Source of the DNA: Chondrus crispus
Lineage: Eukaryota > Rhodophyta > Florideophyceae > Gigartinales > Gigartinaceae
DNA: 46,204 nt
Direction of reading: 5' to 3'
NCBI RefSeq assembly: GCF_000350225.1
Contig: NW_005179395.1
Location: 1-46,204, forward strand
The notes beneath the pieces are model-generated. The model ran no database searches and was not told where the DNA came from. It saw only the letters and a program-made list of their open reading frames with translations. The position numbers were made by a program, and so were the translations under genes. Positions 37,021-46,204 of this stretch are shown piece by piece (within the stretch, counting starts at the first letter, position 1; each line of letters opens with the position of its first letter).

Positions 37021-37227
37021 CATTAATGTTTTCGTTATTTTCCGCCAATCACGACTGCCGATACCCTGGCTATTTGCACACAAAACGCTCGCCCACAGCA
37101 ACCCCCCGCACGGAGAGGACAGACCTTTCCCCGCCGACGTTGAAAGAAGGTCCTCGCAACTGATGGTGGCCGAGTCACACGAAGTCTAGCCAGACGAGCT
37201 TCGTTTCTGCAAGGTTGAGCTGGCCAG

Positions 37228-40200
37228 ATGGACGGCAGAGCGGAACTCCGTTCCATGTGGGAGCTTCCCGCGACATGGAAGCTGATCAGCCTCTTTTCCC
37301 GCGTTCTATCCTTTTCCGCTCCGACGCCGTCTCAATTCGAGGATGCGCTGCTGAATCCGCGCGAACACATGACCATGATTGCGAACATACACGGGCGGCT
37401 TTTGCGACTCTCGGCCGGTGCGTCTTCTGCGAAGAATTGGATGACGTATACCTTCCGCTTCGTTCGACATCGCCCTGATGACTTCCGTTTCATTCCCACG
37501 GAGCAAGAGCAGGCTGCTCCTGCGCTGAAGGAGAGCGCGGATGCTGAAATGAAAGATGTTGGAGCAGACGTGGTCGATGAAAGCGCACACGACGGAGGAA
37601 ATGACGACGGTGCCTTAGATCAAACGCAGGTTGAGAGCAGACCGTTTCCCACAGAAGAAGAAACATACTTTCATTTCTCTCCGTCCACGAGACTCCTTGT
37701 ATTGCATACTATAGCCGAAATTGTGCTCGCTGACCATGAGACGCTGTTGCATGCCGGATCAATCACAGATTTCGACATTTTCGAGTTGCGACAGTATCCA
37801 GTGGGAAGTGACGCCGTTGGGAACAAGTATTGGTATTTTGAAGATTGCGAACGTGTGTATCGAGAACCGGGGAAAAAACTCCAAAAAACAAGGCGCCAAC
37901 AAGCGGACGAAAGTGCAAAGGCTGCGAAAGAGATCGCCAAAGCTGCCGCCCAGAAGGCAGCAAAGCTAGCGAGGGAGGAGAAACGAAAGGAAGCGGAGAG
38001 AAAACGCGAGGAAATCAGATTGCGGCGAAAAGAGCGCGAGAGGAAATCCAAAGAAAAATGGGGCCCACGCGTTGCGGTTGCGCGCAAAACGCGTGCTTCA
38101 AGTAGGGCGGAAAGCGCAGTTATGAATGAATCGGAGGGTGTTTCACCTGCGGCATCTGCAGGTTCTTCTGCTAGGAGAAAGACTAGACGAACTGAGGATG
38201 ACACTTCGGAATTAGATGAAAAGCATGACGGAGAGGGCCACTCTGATACAGATTCTATCCCTCAGAAGAGACGCTCTCATGGGGCACACCCCGAAAGGCG
38301 GACATCGGGGAGACGGCGGAAGGCGACGCAAAGTGAACCGGACGACGCTCCTGTCCGAACGAAAAAGAGGCCCCGCAGAAATGACGTATTTGATGATCTG
38401 GACTTGAGAGTGTGTAATAAGTGGGAGCTGATATCGACTGGGTCTAGTGAGCTCGAACAACTAATCGATAGATTTCGGTCTGAGAAAGGTGGGGTTCTGC
38501 CGTCAGAGAAAGCGTTGGTCCGGTTTTTAGAAGATGACCTTATGCCTGAAATTTTGGAGAGAGAAGAAAAAATTAGGAAGGAACAAGAACGAGTTGAAAG
38601 AAAGATGCGTCATGAAGCGTCGTTTTCCGTGCAGAAACGTTCGTCGAGGGTCCAAGCTCTTGAGGAGAAGCGCGAGAAGGAAGCACGTCGGGTGGCTGAA
38701 GAGGAGGAACGTGAGCAAGCCCACTTGCAAGAGATCGCCGCACGCGCTGAGGCTTTGAGATCCCAAGTAGTTTCTTTGCAAAAAGAGCAATCTAGGAGTA
38801 TTCGAATTTCTAGGCGTGCCCACGGAAGGACAGATGCAATTGACAGAGATGACCGTCTGCGGCACAAAATGGATCGGGAAGCCATCAAACAGGAAGCTAT
38901 CGTCATTCAGGGAGCAGTGCGGAGGAGCACGCGGACTTTACGGACTTCTCGACGAGGTCAGGACTTGACTACTTCGCCATCCCCCACTGTCGAAGACACA
39001 AAAGTCGCCCAAAACGTTCTTGCGGAAAAAATGGCAGAATCCGACCCTCATCACAGCAAAGATGAGACCCTGCAGCAACTTCCCGGCGCTTCAAATGGGA
39101 ATGATGCGTTACTCAAAGGCAACAACGAGGGGTATACGGACAAAAAACCGAACCATGCTGAAGCCGGTGGTCGAGAGGAAGTCATTCATGAAGGTCAAGA
39201 AAACAGAAGCCATCAGGCTGCTGATACGACTAGTGAAGAGGTTCACCAGAGCGGGGAAGCTGTCGAATCCTCCTCCAAACAAGATGACACATCTCTTAAA
39301 ACATCAGAACAATGCGTTGAAGAAGCATACACATGGTCGATTAACCCAGACGACAAGGAGCCGATACGCGTGCTTGACAAGTTTTTCTTTGCCCTGAAGG
39401 CCGATTTTGCTGATGCTCCATTGGAGACTTGCGAAACGAGTGCTTCTCCCATCATTGGTTTCGGGGTGCTCTTGCCGCCACTCAAGTCAGCAGCGAATGC
39501 AAGACTCGTTACTATCGATGAAGTCATAGATTGGAGCATTGAATATGGCATAGAGCCCAAACTATGGGTGAAGTCTAAGTATGCTTGGTACGAGTTGCGG
39601 GAAGCTAGTACCGAATATCGAGAGGCATTCACTTCGACAAGAAGAAAATATGAGCTGTGTATTCGCACTGCCATTCTTGGCGCAACATACAAGTCCGCAG
39701 AGCTGACATATGGTCGTGCGGTGGACTTGCTGTCCTATCGATATGAAGAAATGCAATCGTATACTACCACAGACATTCTGAAGGAGAAGCGTTTCATTGT
39801 CGCGCAGATGGAAAGCCTAGGGCGTAGACCTGTGTTGCAGTCGGGATTCGTGCGGGAATTGAAAAGGAAGATAAGAGCTGAAGATCTTCAAATTCAAGCA
39901 GCACTTCGGAAATCCAAGGCCGCTCTGGCGGTAGAAAGCGACCAAAAGGCGAGCACTGGGGACAGCGCGAAGCCATCGAAGGCGCAAGCAGAGGCAGAAC
40001 CAAAAAAATCAGCCAAGCCAAAGCGTCGTCTGTCATCCGGAAAACCCATTCCACGTGCGGTGTCGACCATATTATCTGGTTTGTTGCGCGCAGCCACAAA
40101 ATCGAAGATTCGATCTCGAAAGCCGAAGCCGAAAGTAGCCCTAGCGAAAGAAAAAGCTGGACGGACGAATGACAAAACGGCAAGCGCGGCAAAGCCGAAT

Positions 40201-40740
40201 GGAACATCTAAAGCTCTATCAGCAGGAACCAGTGAAACAAAGACATTCCCGACTTCAAAGCACAGTGAAGTCCATGTACCGGGAAATACCAGTCTCCCGG
40301 TAACATGCAATACCGAGATGAAAGACATGCAGGAGGCAAGTACTATCCTGAGCTTTGCGAACGGGCATAAGGTGGAATCCTCTCCACCGTCTCAATTGCA
40401 ACTACAACCTACCGCGCGACAAGAAGCCCACATTTCTGTGCCTGGAACATATCCCGTAACAACCGGGCAGCAGTCTACTAAGTCTGAACCGCGAAATAAG
40501 ACGTTATCGTTGGGCCAAGACATGAAGAGAGCTGAACCGAGTTCTATGTCGAAGAATGAAGTCCATGTTCCTTCCGAGACTTCTGCTCTTGTGGCACAAC
40601 GCAAGGTGTGGGACAGCAAGAACGTCGCATCTATTAACTCCCAAACCATGGCGCACATATCGAAGCACGCTAATGAGAATGGATTGCATCACGAAGTCCA
40701 GAACGGAATGGCTGAGCATTCCGGCCGCCATGCTGACTAG
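37228..40740 (+). CDS. DDT/WHIM-type chromatin protein with RFTS-like domain
   Basis: Intronless, 1170 residues, ATG at 37228. The N-terminal helical block ('WELPATWKLISLFSRVLSFS', ~11-55) resembles the DDT domain of ISWI partners. A WHIM-like block follows at ~185-215 ('LRQYPVGSDAVGNKYWYFED'), then a long basic Lys/Arg/Glu helix (~220-280). At ~395-450 'NKWELISTGSSELEQLIDRF' and 'EKALVRFLEDDLMPEIL' match the CECR2/DDR4-type region after DDT. At about 700-830 a different domain appears: 'PIRVLDKFFFAL' begins it and 'VIDWSIEYGIEPKLWVKSKY' followed by AWYEL sits in its middle, resembling the replication-foci-targeting (RFTS) domain of DNMT1. The last ~330 residues are low-complexity. No methyltransferase, bromo or PHD domain is seen. 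A role as nucleosome-remodeller accessory subunit is inferred. The N-terminal part is fairly secure; the RFTS call is by pattern only. Confidence 0.7.
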   Translation: MDGRAELRSMWELPATWKLISLFSRVLSFSAPTPSQFEDALLNPREHMTMIANIHGRLLRLSAGASSAKNWMTYTFRFVRHRPDDFRFIPTEQEQAAPALKESADAEMKDVGADVVDESAHDGGNDDGALDQTQVESRPFPTEEETYFHFSPSTRLLVLHTIAEIVLADHETLLHAGSITDFDIFELRQYPVGSDAVGNKYWYFEDCERVYREPGKKLQKTRRQQADESAKAAKEIAKAAAQKAAKLAREEKRKEAERKREEIRLRRKERERKSKEKWGPRVAVARKTRASSRAESAVMNESEGVSPAASAGSSARRKTRRTEDDTSELDEKHDGEGHSDTDSIPQKRRSHGAHPERRTSGRRRKATQSEPDDAPVRTKKRPRRNDVFDDLDLRVCNKWELISTGSSELEQLIDRFRSEKGGVLPSEKALVRFLEDDLMPEILEREEKIRKEQERVERKMRHEASFSVQKRSSRVQALEEKREKEARRVAEEEEREQAHLQEIAARAEALRSQVVSLQKEQSRSIRISRRAHGRTDAIDRDDRLRHKMDREAIKQEAIVIQGAVRRSTRTLRTSRRGQDLTTSPSPTVEDTKVAQNVLAEKMAESDPHHSKDETLQQLPGASNGNDALLKGNNEGYTDKKPNHAEAGGREEVIHEGQENRSHQAADTTSEEVHQSGEAVESSSKQDDTSLKTSEQCVEEAYTWSINPDDKEPIRVLDKFFFALKADFADAPLETCETSASPIIGFGVLLPPLKSAANARLVTIDEVIDWSIEYGIEPKLWVKSKYAWYELREASTEYREAFTSTRRKYELCIRTAILGATYKSAELTYGRAVDLLSYRYEEMQSYTTTDILKEKRFIVAQMESLGRRPVLQSGFVRELKRKIRAEDLQIQAALRKSKAALAVESDQKASTGDSAKPSKAQAEAEPKKSAKPKRRLSSGKPIPRAVSTILSGLLRAATKSKIRSRKPKPKVALAKEKAGRTNDKTASAAKPNGTSKALSAGTSETKTFPTSKHSEVHVPGNTSLPVTCNTEMKDMQEASTILSFANGHKVESSPPSQLQLQPTARQEAHISVPGTYPVTTGQQSTKSEPRNKTLSLGQDMKRAEPSSMSKNEVHVPSETSALVAQRKVWDSKNVASINSQTMAHISKHANENGLHHEVQNGMAEHSGRHAD

Positions 40741-41007
40741 GTCGCCTTGATTATCCTTCGAAGGGCACACCTATACTGACGATGGATACTCACAATACCC
40801 CTTCTTTATGTTCTGCCTCAGGGCATGAAAGCCGGAGATAGCCTTCCCTGCGGTACTCCGCACCATTGTGCAGTAGGTCACTCTAACCAGATTTGAACTG
40901 CGAAGTGAGAAGGACGGCGATGCGCAAATTTTGATTCGTAGTGCTGATTAGATGAAATCAATCGACACCCATTAACGGAAGCGCTCAAGAACGTTAAAAC
41001 TGCAGAC

Positions 41008-42099
41008 TCACTCCTGGTCTGTCGTTGAGAGACTTATCCGAGGATCCCAAGGCAATGGTCCGCTGAAGACGGAACGGCCGCAGTGTTTAAACAATGGGGC
41101 CAGTTCTGGGCATCCTTGAGGGTAGGGATGATATCGTATGTACGGGTTTCGCTCCGTTTTCTTTCCGCTGAGGACAGGTGTATTGCAGCCGTACGGATCC
41201 CCGGCAAATGGCCCCATCGCCTGTGAGCGCTCGTTCGCAGATAAGGACCTCATCCCCTCCGTTCCATCAGGATCAATGCCATGAAAGCGAAACCTCTCGA
41301 TTGGAAACCGCAGGGCTTTCCTGTGTACGTCTATAAACCGCACCCTTTTAAAACCGAAACTAACCACGTCGATGTTAAGTGGATAGCGCCCAACAACTTG
41401 ATTAAATCGGCAGACGGAAAAGAGGAGATTTTCTAACGAGTCCCTTGCGTATTCCTCTGAAAGTGCTCGCTGCTGCACGCCATGCGTTCCATAGCCATAC
41501 CATCCATTTGCATTGGCAACCATCCAATACGTTCCTCCCTCACTCCGCGGACCAGCATTTTTCCGCGTCTGTCCACCAGAAAACAACAGAAGAGAGGAGG
41601 AATCGTTTGCGGCAAGCTGAACACCCTTCTCAATATGCTTCATAAAAGTCCCTACTTGACCTTTCTGAAAGTCCTCAAGAATCCAGTTGTCCTCATTCAT
41701 CAGAGAATTGGTCTCCCAACTCTGGCCCGTATAAATAGCATGTCCCGCGACCATGACGAGGGTTGTCAGGTCCTTCCACTGCGGATGACGCTCAGTCTCT
41801 GAAGCGACATCTGCGAATCGGTCAAGAAGGACAGGTGCTGTTGGGATTGCATTTGAAACCAACTTACGACCCGAGCAGAGGGCTGACCGTGCAGCGTGCA
41901 GTGGTGGGGGGTCCCAAATGTAAACGAGCGTGAACAAAGCAAGCGCCGCCAAAGCATACGAGCGTCCTGAGCGAGTCCATTGTACCATCGACTTGCGGAG
42001 ATCCGACACGCTATTCGATGGGGATTCGGAGGGCTTCGAGGCGTTGTAGTACGGAAGGTCGCTCCGAGTTGTGCGGCGCACTCGCGTCGGAGGCGGCAT
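41008..42099 (-). CDS. DUF218-family type II membrane protein
   Basis: 363 residues from the ATG at 42099; the frame runs 14 codons further to a TTG. A ~45-residue cytosolic tail precedes one hydrophobic span ('SYALAALALFTLVYIW'), then a lumenal domain. It carries the eukaryotic DUF218 pattern: 'LTTLVMVAGHAIYTGQSW', 'FQKGQVGTFMKHIEKGVQLA', 'SSLLLFSGGQTRKNAGP' plus SEG and a Tyr-Trp, and later 'NIDVVSFGFKRVRFIDVHR'. DUF218 proteins share a fold with bacterial SanA/YdcF and are found in fungi, plants and algae. The biochemical role is unknown, and ER/Golgi location is inferred from topology. No intron. Confidence 0.8.
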   Translation of the reverse strand: MPPPTRVRRTTRSDLPYYNASKPSESPSNSVSDLRKSMVQWTRSGRSYALAALALFTLVYIWDPPPLHAARSALCSGRKLVSNAIPTAPVLLDRFADVASETERHPQWKDLTTLVMVAGHAIYTGQSWETNSLMNEDNWILEDFQKGQVGTFMKHIEKGVQLAANDSSSLLLFSGGQTRKNAGPRSEGGTYWMVANANGWYGYGTHGVQQRALSEEYARDSLENLLFSVCRFNQVVGRYPLNIDVVSFGFKRVRFIDVHRKALRFPIERFRFHGIDPDGTEGMRSLSANERSQAMGPFAGDPYGCNTPVLSGKKTERNPYIRYHPYPQGCPELAPLFKHCGRSVFSGPLPWDPRISLSTTDQE

Positions 42100-42980
42100 C
42101 AAGTAGCCAGACGTGCTGTTGAGGTAACTACTGCCTTTCAAGGCTGTTTAAGGCAAAGTGGGCTGGCTGTCAACGCAGGCGAACGCCGCAGTACAACGAA
42201 CGAATACCTTTGCTCAATCACAGTGACATCGGGGCAGAAAGACTCGCCGTTCCACTCTCTCCGCATCCGGTTTTTTGGTTGCCGTTGCTTCCCATTGCCA
42301 TTGCCCTAATGTATCGCCGTCCACCGGGCATGTTGAGATTCGTACCATACAGTACGTGTACGGTAGGCTACTGCATACAGCGTTATTCATTTGAATTCGC
42401 AAGAAAATGCATCACCAAAAGGCTCAGTTTTAATGTCTGATCACTCACATGGACTGAACTGTAAGGTGTGGAATTAAGGAAGGCCCTGTCACAAACGTGT
42501 TTGGCAAATCACCGAACTTGGTACAAGCCATTCCGATGCAGTTCGAACTTTTGCCCCGACTGAACCTCATGTCATGGCAAATTTTCGTCAAATAGTATAG
42601 TTGTAGAAAGCACGGCGAGTTGCACAGACCACACCTGAAAGGCGGGGGCTCTTTTTCTATGACCAAGCAAAGGAGCAGCCACAAATGATTGTATGGAATA
42701 AGACACGCAGCATTAAGTTGACTAGCAGCCACAGTACAGAAGTACAGTCGACGTCAATAAAGACATGTAACGCAAAACTGCAAACGGTCGGCAGATTGCC
42801 CGTAGAAAACAATGAGATGCAGGTAGTCAAGCTTTTTGAGGGCCTGTATCTGTAGGGGGCATCTTTCAAAAGCATGTTTTCTATAGACGCAGTGCATACG
42901 CCAATCTTGAATCTGTTCCTTTCCAAGAATCCCACAGCAAGAAGCAGTCATTTTCGTGAGACAATAGACTGAAATTTTCA
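42100..42980. other. Spacer between DUF218 and DUF2358 genes
   Basis: About 880 bases. The left end should hold the DUF218 promoter; GTACCATACAGTACGTGTAC, a repeat-rich GTAC motif cluster, lies at 42344-42363. The remainder shows only short frames without recognisable products. Confidence 0.4.
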
Positions 42981-43681
42981 TCAAGTTTGGCCGCGCAAAG
43001 CGTTCATGACTTCTCCCGCGCTCTGATCCCAGGTGGACTGGTGGCGTACAATTTTGCTTGATCTATCCCCAAACCAAAAGAAATCCTCACCCGATATCAC
43101 GACCTCACTTCCCCACCTGGTTGTCCCTTTGGTAGCAAAAACTGTGCGAATCTTGTCTCCGTGTTCAGTCAATTCACATTCATTCAACTCGAAAACAGTA
43201 TCGTTCTTGAAGAAAAAAGGGAGGATGACCAAGCCAATTGACAGCAACATACCCTATAATACAAAGACAAAGAAGTGGATGTTAGCATGTTAGACTTGTT
43301 TGCTTCCCCTGGCCCCTGCTTCTGATAAACTACATGTGCTCTTTTGGCTGACGATAGACTTACCTTGTACATTAGCTTTCCTTGCAGCTTTGTCGTCGGG
43401 TCGTCGAACGTAACTTTATCATCATATATACTGAAGTCCATTTCTCGTGGTGCTTGATATTGTCTTGCTAAATCTATAGCAAGGACTTTCATGACTTGTT
43501 CGCGGGCAGCCTGTAATGACGTCTTCATGCATAGTGCTGTTCGCCGCCTGGAGCACTTGGCAGCAGATGGCGTATGAGAGATGCTCAAAAAAGCAGAATG
43601 AAGTCCGGGCTGGCTGAAAGCAAATCCGGGCATCGCTGTCCCCTTGCCATTCCCAACTCCTAACTGAAAGGGTGCAGGCAT
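42981..43681 (-). CDS. DUF2358-family plastid protein, two exons
   Basis: Exons on the minus strand are 43364-43681 and 42981-43253, with a 110-bp intron (GTAAGT..TTATAG, phase 0). The product is 196 residues. The N-terminal ~50 residues (MPAPFQLGVGNGKGTAMPGF..., ending CSRRRTALCMKT) look like a plastid transit peptide with no signal peptide before it. The mature part has the DUF2358 signature 'REMDFSIYDDKVTFDDPTTK' followed by LQGK, and 'TTRWGSEVVISGEDFFWFGD' with 'IVRHQSTWDQ' near the end. The fold is SnoaL/NTF2-like. Members occur in cyanobacteria, plants and algae, and the function is unknown. The gene is divergent from NDUFV2. Confidence 0.82.
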
Positions 43682-44066
43682 CAGCAGTACCGAGGCAGTT
43701 GTTCTCCCCCCTTTGTCTATTCCCGGTTATATATATAACCGGCAACGTGCCTCCTCCGCCTTCATCCCCCCGCTGTTCAAGTGAAGAATTCGTAATTCGT
43801 ACGACACGTGTCCAATATCGTAAATAGAGTGGTCCATTTTTCACGGCTGAGATTGGATAGAAGCGCGCCTTGTCTCTTTGCTCCAGGTCGATCTTGTGGA
43901 TGACCTCGTGCCCTGCCAGCTGCCATCATTGCCATCGCCACCACGCAAGCCAACCCTCTCGCAATTGGAGCTCATCCGTCTGCGCACCTAGCTGGCAGCC
44001 CCCGGCCGTCGTCGTCGTGCGATCTGTCCTGGCGCGTACGAAGCCGGCATCACAGCCAAAACATCC
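43682..44066. promoter_or_regulatory. Divergent promoter region of DUF2358 and NDUFV2 genes
   Basis: 385 bases between two divergent ATGs. It contains a 20-bp perfect palindrome, CCGGTTATATATATAACCGG (43723-43742), whose TATA-like core reads the same on both strands. It lies 42 bp upstream of the DUF2358 ATG and 325 bp from the NDUFV2 ATG. It is a good candidate for a symmetric core promoter, at least for the DUF2358 gene. Confidence 0.45.
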
Positions 44067-44900
44067 ATGGCAATGCTACGCGCCGGAGCAAGTGCGCTGC
44101 GTCGCGTCTCGCGCGTCTCGCGCGTCGCTCCGTCCGCCCCCGCCCTCATTGCCGACGAGGCCGCGCTGCTGCGACCCGCGGCGATGCAGAAGCGCGGCGC
44201 ATGGTCACCGACCGCCCCCGCGTACGCGGGCGGCCTGAACGTGCATCGCGACTCGGCGGACAACACGGTGGACACGCCATTCGACTTTTCCGACGAGAAC
44301 TACGCCCAGATTCAGACGATCCTGAAGCGCTACCCGAAGAACTACGCCGCGTCCGCCGTCATCCCGCTGCTCGATCTCGCGCAGAGACAGAACGGCGGAT
44401 GGCTCCCGCTGTCGGCGATGAACAAGGTCGCAAAGCTACTGGGGATGGCGCCGATCCGCGTGTACGAGGTGGCCAGCTTTTACACCATGTTCAACCGCGA
44501 CAAGATCGGAAAGTACAACGTGCAGGTGTGCACCACGACGCCGTGCATGCTGCGAGGTGCTTATGATATTCTTGACGCCGTGAAGGAGCACTTGGGCGTT
44601 GAGGTGGGGGGAGATACCGCAGATGGCCTGTTTCATGTGATGGAAGCCGAGTGTCTGGGAGCGTGTGTTAACGCGCCTATGGTGCAAATCAATGATCACT
44701 TCTACGAGGATCTTACCAAGAAGACTGTCAAGAGCGTGCTCTCGGACCTCAAGGCTGGCAGGCAACCGAAGATCGGACCGCAGATAGACCGCAACGGGTG
44801 TGAGGGACCGCAAGGCCGTACCAGCCTCAAGACACCGGCGGGCGGGCCGTTTTGTAGAGATTTGGCGGCGGCAAAGGAGGCGCAAGAAAAGGCACAATAG
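44067..44900 (+). CDS. NDUFV2: NDUFV2, complex I 24-kDa subunit (mitochondrial)
   Basis: Intronless, 277 residues, ATG at 44067 (CATCCATGG context). The basic N-terminus ([20 protein letters not shown]...) is a mitochondrial presequence. The thioredoxin-like [2Fe-2S] domain has the full ligand set for cluster N1a: C155 and C160 in '[10 protein letters not shown]', and C196 and C200 in '[11 protein letters not shown]'. Family motifs '[20 protein letters not shown]' and '[12 protein letters not shown]' are present. The C-terminal extension with 'GRTSL' is typical of NDUFV2. It pairs with NDUFV1 and NDUFS1 in the NADH-oxidising N-module. The first ~570 bp of the coding region are much more GC-rich at third positions than the rest. 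Confidence 0.97.
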   Translation: MAMLRAGASALRRVSRVSRVAPSAPALIADEAALLRPAAMQKRGAWSPTAPAYAGGLNVHRDSADNTVDTPFDFSDENYAQIQTILKRYPKNYAASAVIPLLDLAQRQNGGWLPLSAMNKVAKLLGMAPIRVYEVASFYTMFNRDKIGKYNVQVCTTTPCMLRGAYDILDAVKEHLGVEVGGDTADGLFHVMEAECLGACVNAPMVQINDHFYEDLTKKTVKSVLSDLKAGRQPKIGPQIDRNGCEGPQGRTSLKTPAGGPFCRDLAAAKEAQEKAQ

Positions 44901-45069
44901 TGTTTTTTCGTTGCCTGTCATGTGTTCAGTCGGTTCAGTCGTTAGAGAGTTACTATGTAAAACAAAACCCATGCCACTACGAACGGCGTCACCCCTCCAA
45001 GCCTGTCCTTCTGTGATTTATGGACTTGGATGACTTCGATCTACGGTCCTGTTTCGAAGTCAAGTGTTT

Positions 45070-46183
45070 TTATGGGTTCGCTGCGGCCTTTGCGGCGTTT
45101 TCGGCTTGCTCGGCCGCAGCTTGCTCGTCTGGGATTGTGGTCCTTTCGACTGCGGCTGTGACGGCTTGCGACAAGTCTTGAGCAAGCCATTCTGGCTGCG
45201 GGAGTCCCTTCTCCGCGAGGTACGGCGCGTTGAACAGCTTTCCAGTATACCGAGTCCCGAGATCGCAGAGAATTGTGACGAGGTTGTGGCCAGGACCGAG
45301 TTCCTTTGCAAGACGCATTGCTCCAGCAATATTAATCCCGGATGACGTTCCAAGACACATGCCTTCTTCCTGCATCAGGTCATAAACAATCTTGAGAGCC
45401 TTTTTTCCACACGCAAGACAAACACACACGCGCACACACACACACACACACACAAAGAGAAAGACGGTTGTCAGCACATCAGCACCAATATGCGATGCAG
45501 AAGGAAAGCAAGGAAACAAGGCCTCATCTTACCTCGCCGTCCGGAATCTCAAATGCATAATCCGGCTTAAACCCGTCGAGGTTGCCGGTAATCCTGCCCT
45601 GGCCAATGCCCTCCGAGATAGAATCACCCTCCGCCTTGAGCTGTCCATCCCTATAAAACCTAACCAACTTCGCCCCGCACGGATCCGTAATAGCGATCTT
45701 AACCGTATCACTCACGCTCCTCAAATACTCTGCCGTGCCCGCGAGCGTGCCGCCGGTGCCGACCGCACAGCTAAACCCGTGGACCTCGCCCTTGAGTTGG
45801 GCCCAGATCTCCGGGCCGGTGGTAGCCACATGGGCTGCGCGGTTCGCGGTGTTGTCAAACTGGCTGGTGAAGACGGCGCCGAGCTCGCGCGCCAAGCGCG
45901 CGCCGAACTTGACGTAGTTGTTCGGGTTGGAGTACGGCTTCGGCGGGACCTGCACGAGGTCCGCGCCAGCGTATTTGAGCGCGTCCTTCTTCTCCTGCGA
46001 CTGGCTGCTCGGAATAACAATGACGCATTTATACCCGCGCGAGGACGCGACCTCCGCCAGGCTGATGCCAGTGTTCCCCGCGGTGGCCTCGACGATGACG
46101 CCGGGCTGGCCGGGAGTCAGCAGCCCCTTCTCCTCGGCGTCGCGGATGAGGTAGAGCGCGGCGCGCGCTTTGACAGAGCCGCC
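45070..46183 (-). CDS. Cysteine synthase (O-acetylserine thiol-lyase family), 5'-truncated by window end
   Basis: Two 3' exons are visible: 45533-46183 and 45070-45399, separated by a 133-bp intron. A further intron precedes 46183 (CGGTAG acceptor), so the start lies outside the window. The visible 326 residues begin 'GGSVKARAALYLI', where the Lys should bind PLP. They contain the substrate loop 'EATAGNTGISLA', the phosphate-binding 'VGTGGTLAGT', and 'GTSSGINIAGA'. Family: PLP fold type II, forming cysteine from O-acetylserine and sulfide. 'EGIGQGRITGNLDGFKPDYA' and 'YTGKLFNAPYLAEKGLPQPE' point to the cysteine-synthase type also seen in fungal mitochondria. The normal 'SVKDR' reads SVKAR here. 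The Ala-rich C-terminal extension is unusual. Confidence 0.9.
45421..45454. repeat. (CA)n microsatellite in cysteine synthase intron
   Basis: An interrupted (CA/CG)n run of about 34 bases inside the last intron. On the transcribed strand it is (TG)n followed by TTTGTCTTGCGTGTGG and six A before the AG acceptor. It is likely polymorphic. Confidence 0.9.
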
Positions 46184-46204
46184 CTACCGGGGGAGGGGGG
46201 GGAG

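Larger units (their letters stand above)
34301..37227. other. 2.9-kb spacer with repeats and palindromes
   Basis: The largest gene-poor stretch. It contains the dispersed-repeat fragment at 34585-34650, the C-run repeat at 35173-35234, overlapping hairpins at 35373-35409, and the palindromes at 35695-35741 and 35941-36046. A 116-codon ATG frame at 36359-36709 (+) has no recognisable product and I do not call it. A TATA-like box lies at 37011-37020. It presumably includes the promoters of the divergent MRM2-like and DDT-domain genes. Confidence 0.5.

Noticed and set aside
40885..40910. Inverted B-box-like ATTTGAACTGC
   Set aside because: No A-box or cloverleaf partner is found on the minus strand; the match is too short.

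Overview
The window looks like nuclear DNA of a photosynthetic eukaryote with a primary plastid, most probably a red alga of the compact, intron-poor kind. This is inference. The support is: most genes are single long open frames; the few introns are short GT-AG introns of 98-133 bp; proteins carry plant-like transit peptides with no ER signal in front; a plastid HEAT protein of cyanobacterial type is present; there are two plant/algal-type organellar DNA polymerases (POP); and eukaryotic chromatin proteins occur. I see no rRNA, tRNA, CRISPR array, transposase or reverse transcriptase.

Layout. 0-12 kb: an armadillo-repeat protein (+), a SPT7/SUPT7L-like SAGA subunit (-), a poorly resolved spacer with one orphan exon, a three-exon isoaspartyl peptidase/asparaginase (+), and a TBC Rab-GAP (-). 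12-24 kb is dominated by organelle genes: COQ7 (+), a plastid HEAT-repeat protein (-), a nuclear gene for only the C-terminal half of complex I NDUFS1 (-), and two tandem POP genes (+). The second POP has all catalytic motifs. The first has lost essentially all of them but keeps a full reading frame. 24-30 kb: a GTPBP1-type GTPase, a small unrecognised ORF, an AIG1/FAR-17a membrane protein and a 75-residue membrane protein, all (-). 30-37 kb is mostly non-coding and very rich in perfect palindromes and short dispersed repeats; it holds a small spliced multi-pass membrane protein (+) and a three-exon FtsJ/MRM2-type rRNA methyltransferase (-). 37-46 kb: a 1170-residue DDT-type chromatin protein with a DNMT1-RFTS-like domain (+), a DUF218 membrane protein (-), a plastid DUF2358 protein (-), NDUFV2 (+), and a cysteine synthase (-) truncated by the window end.

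Many genes serve organelles: COQ7, NDUFS1-C and NDUFV2 act in the respiratory chain, the POP pair in organelle DNA replication, MRM2 in organellar rRNA maturation, and the HEAT and DUF2358 proteins in the plastid. The points most worth following are the active/inactive POP pair, the split NDUFS1, the DDT-RFTS architecture and the clustered near-zero-spacer palindromes. Many open frames begin upstream of the first ATG, so starts were moved to the first plausible in-frame ATG.
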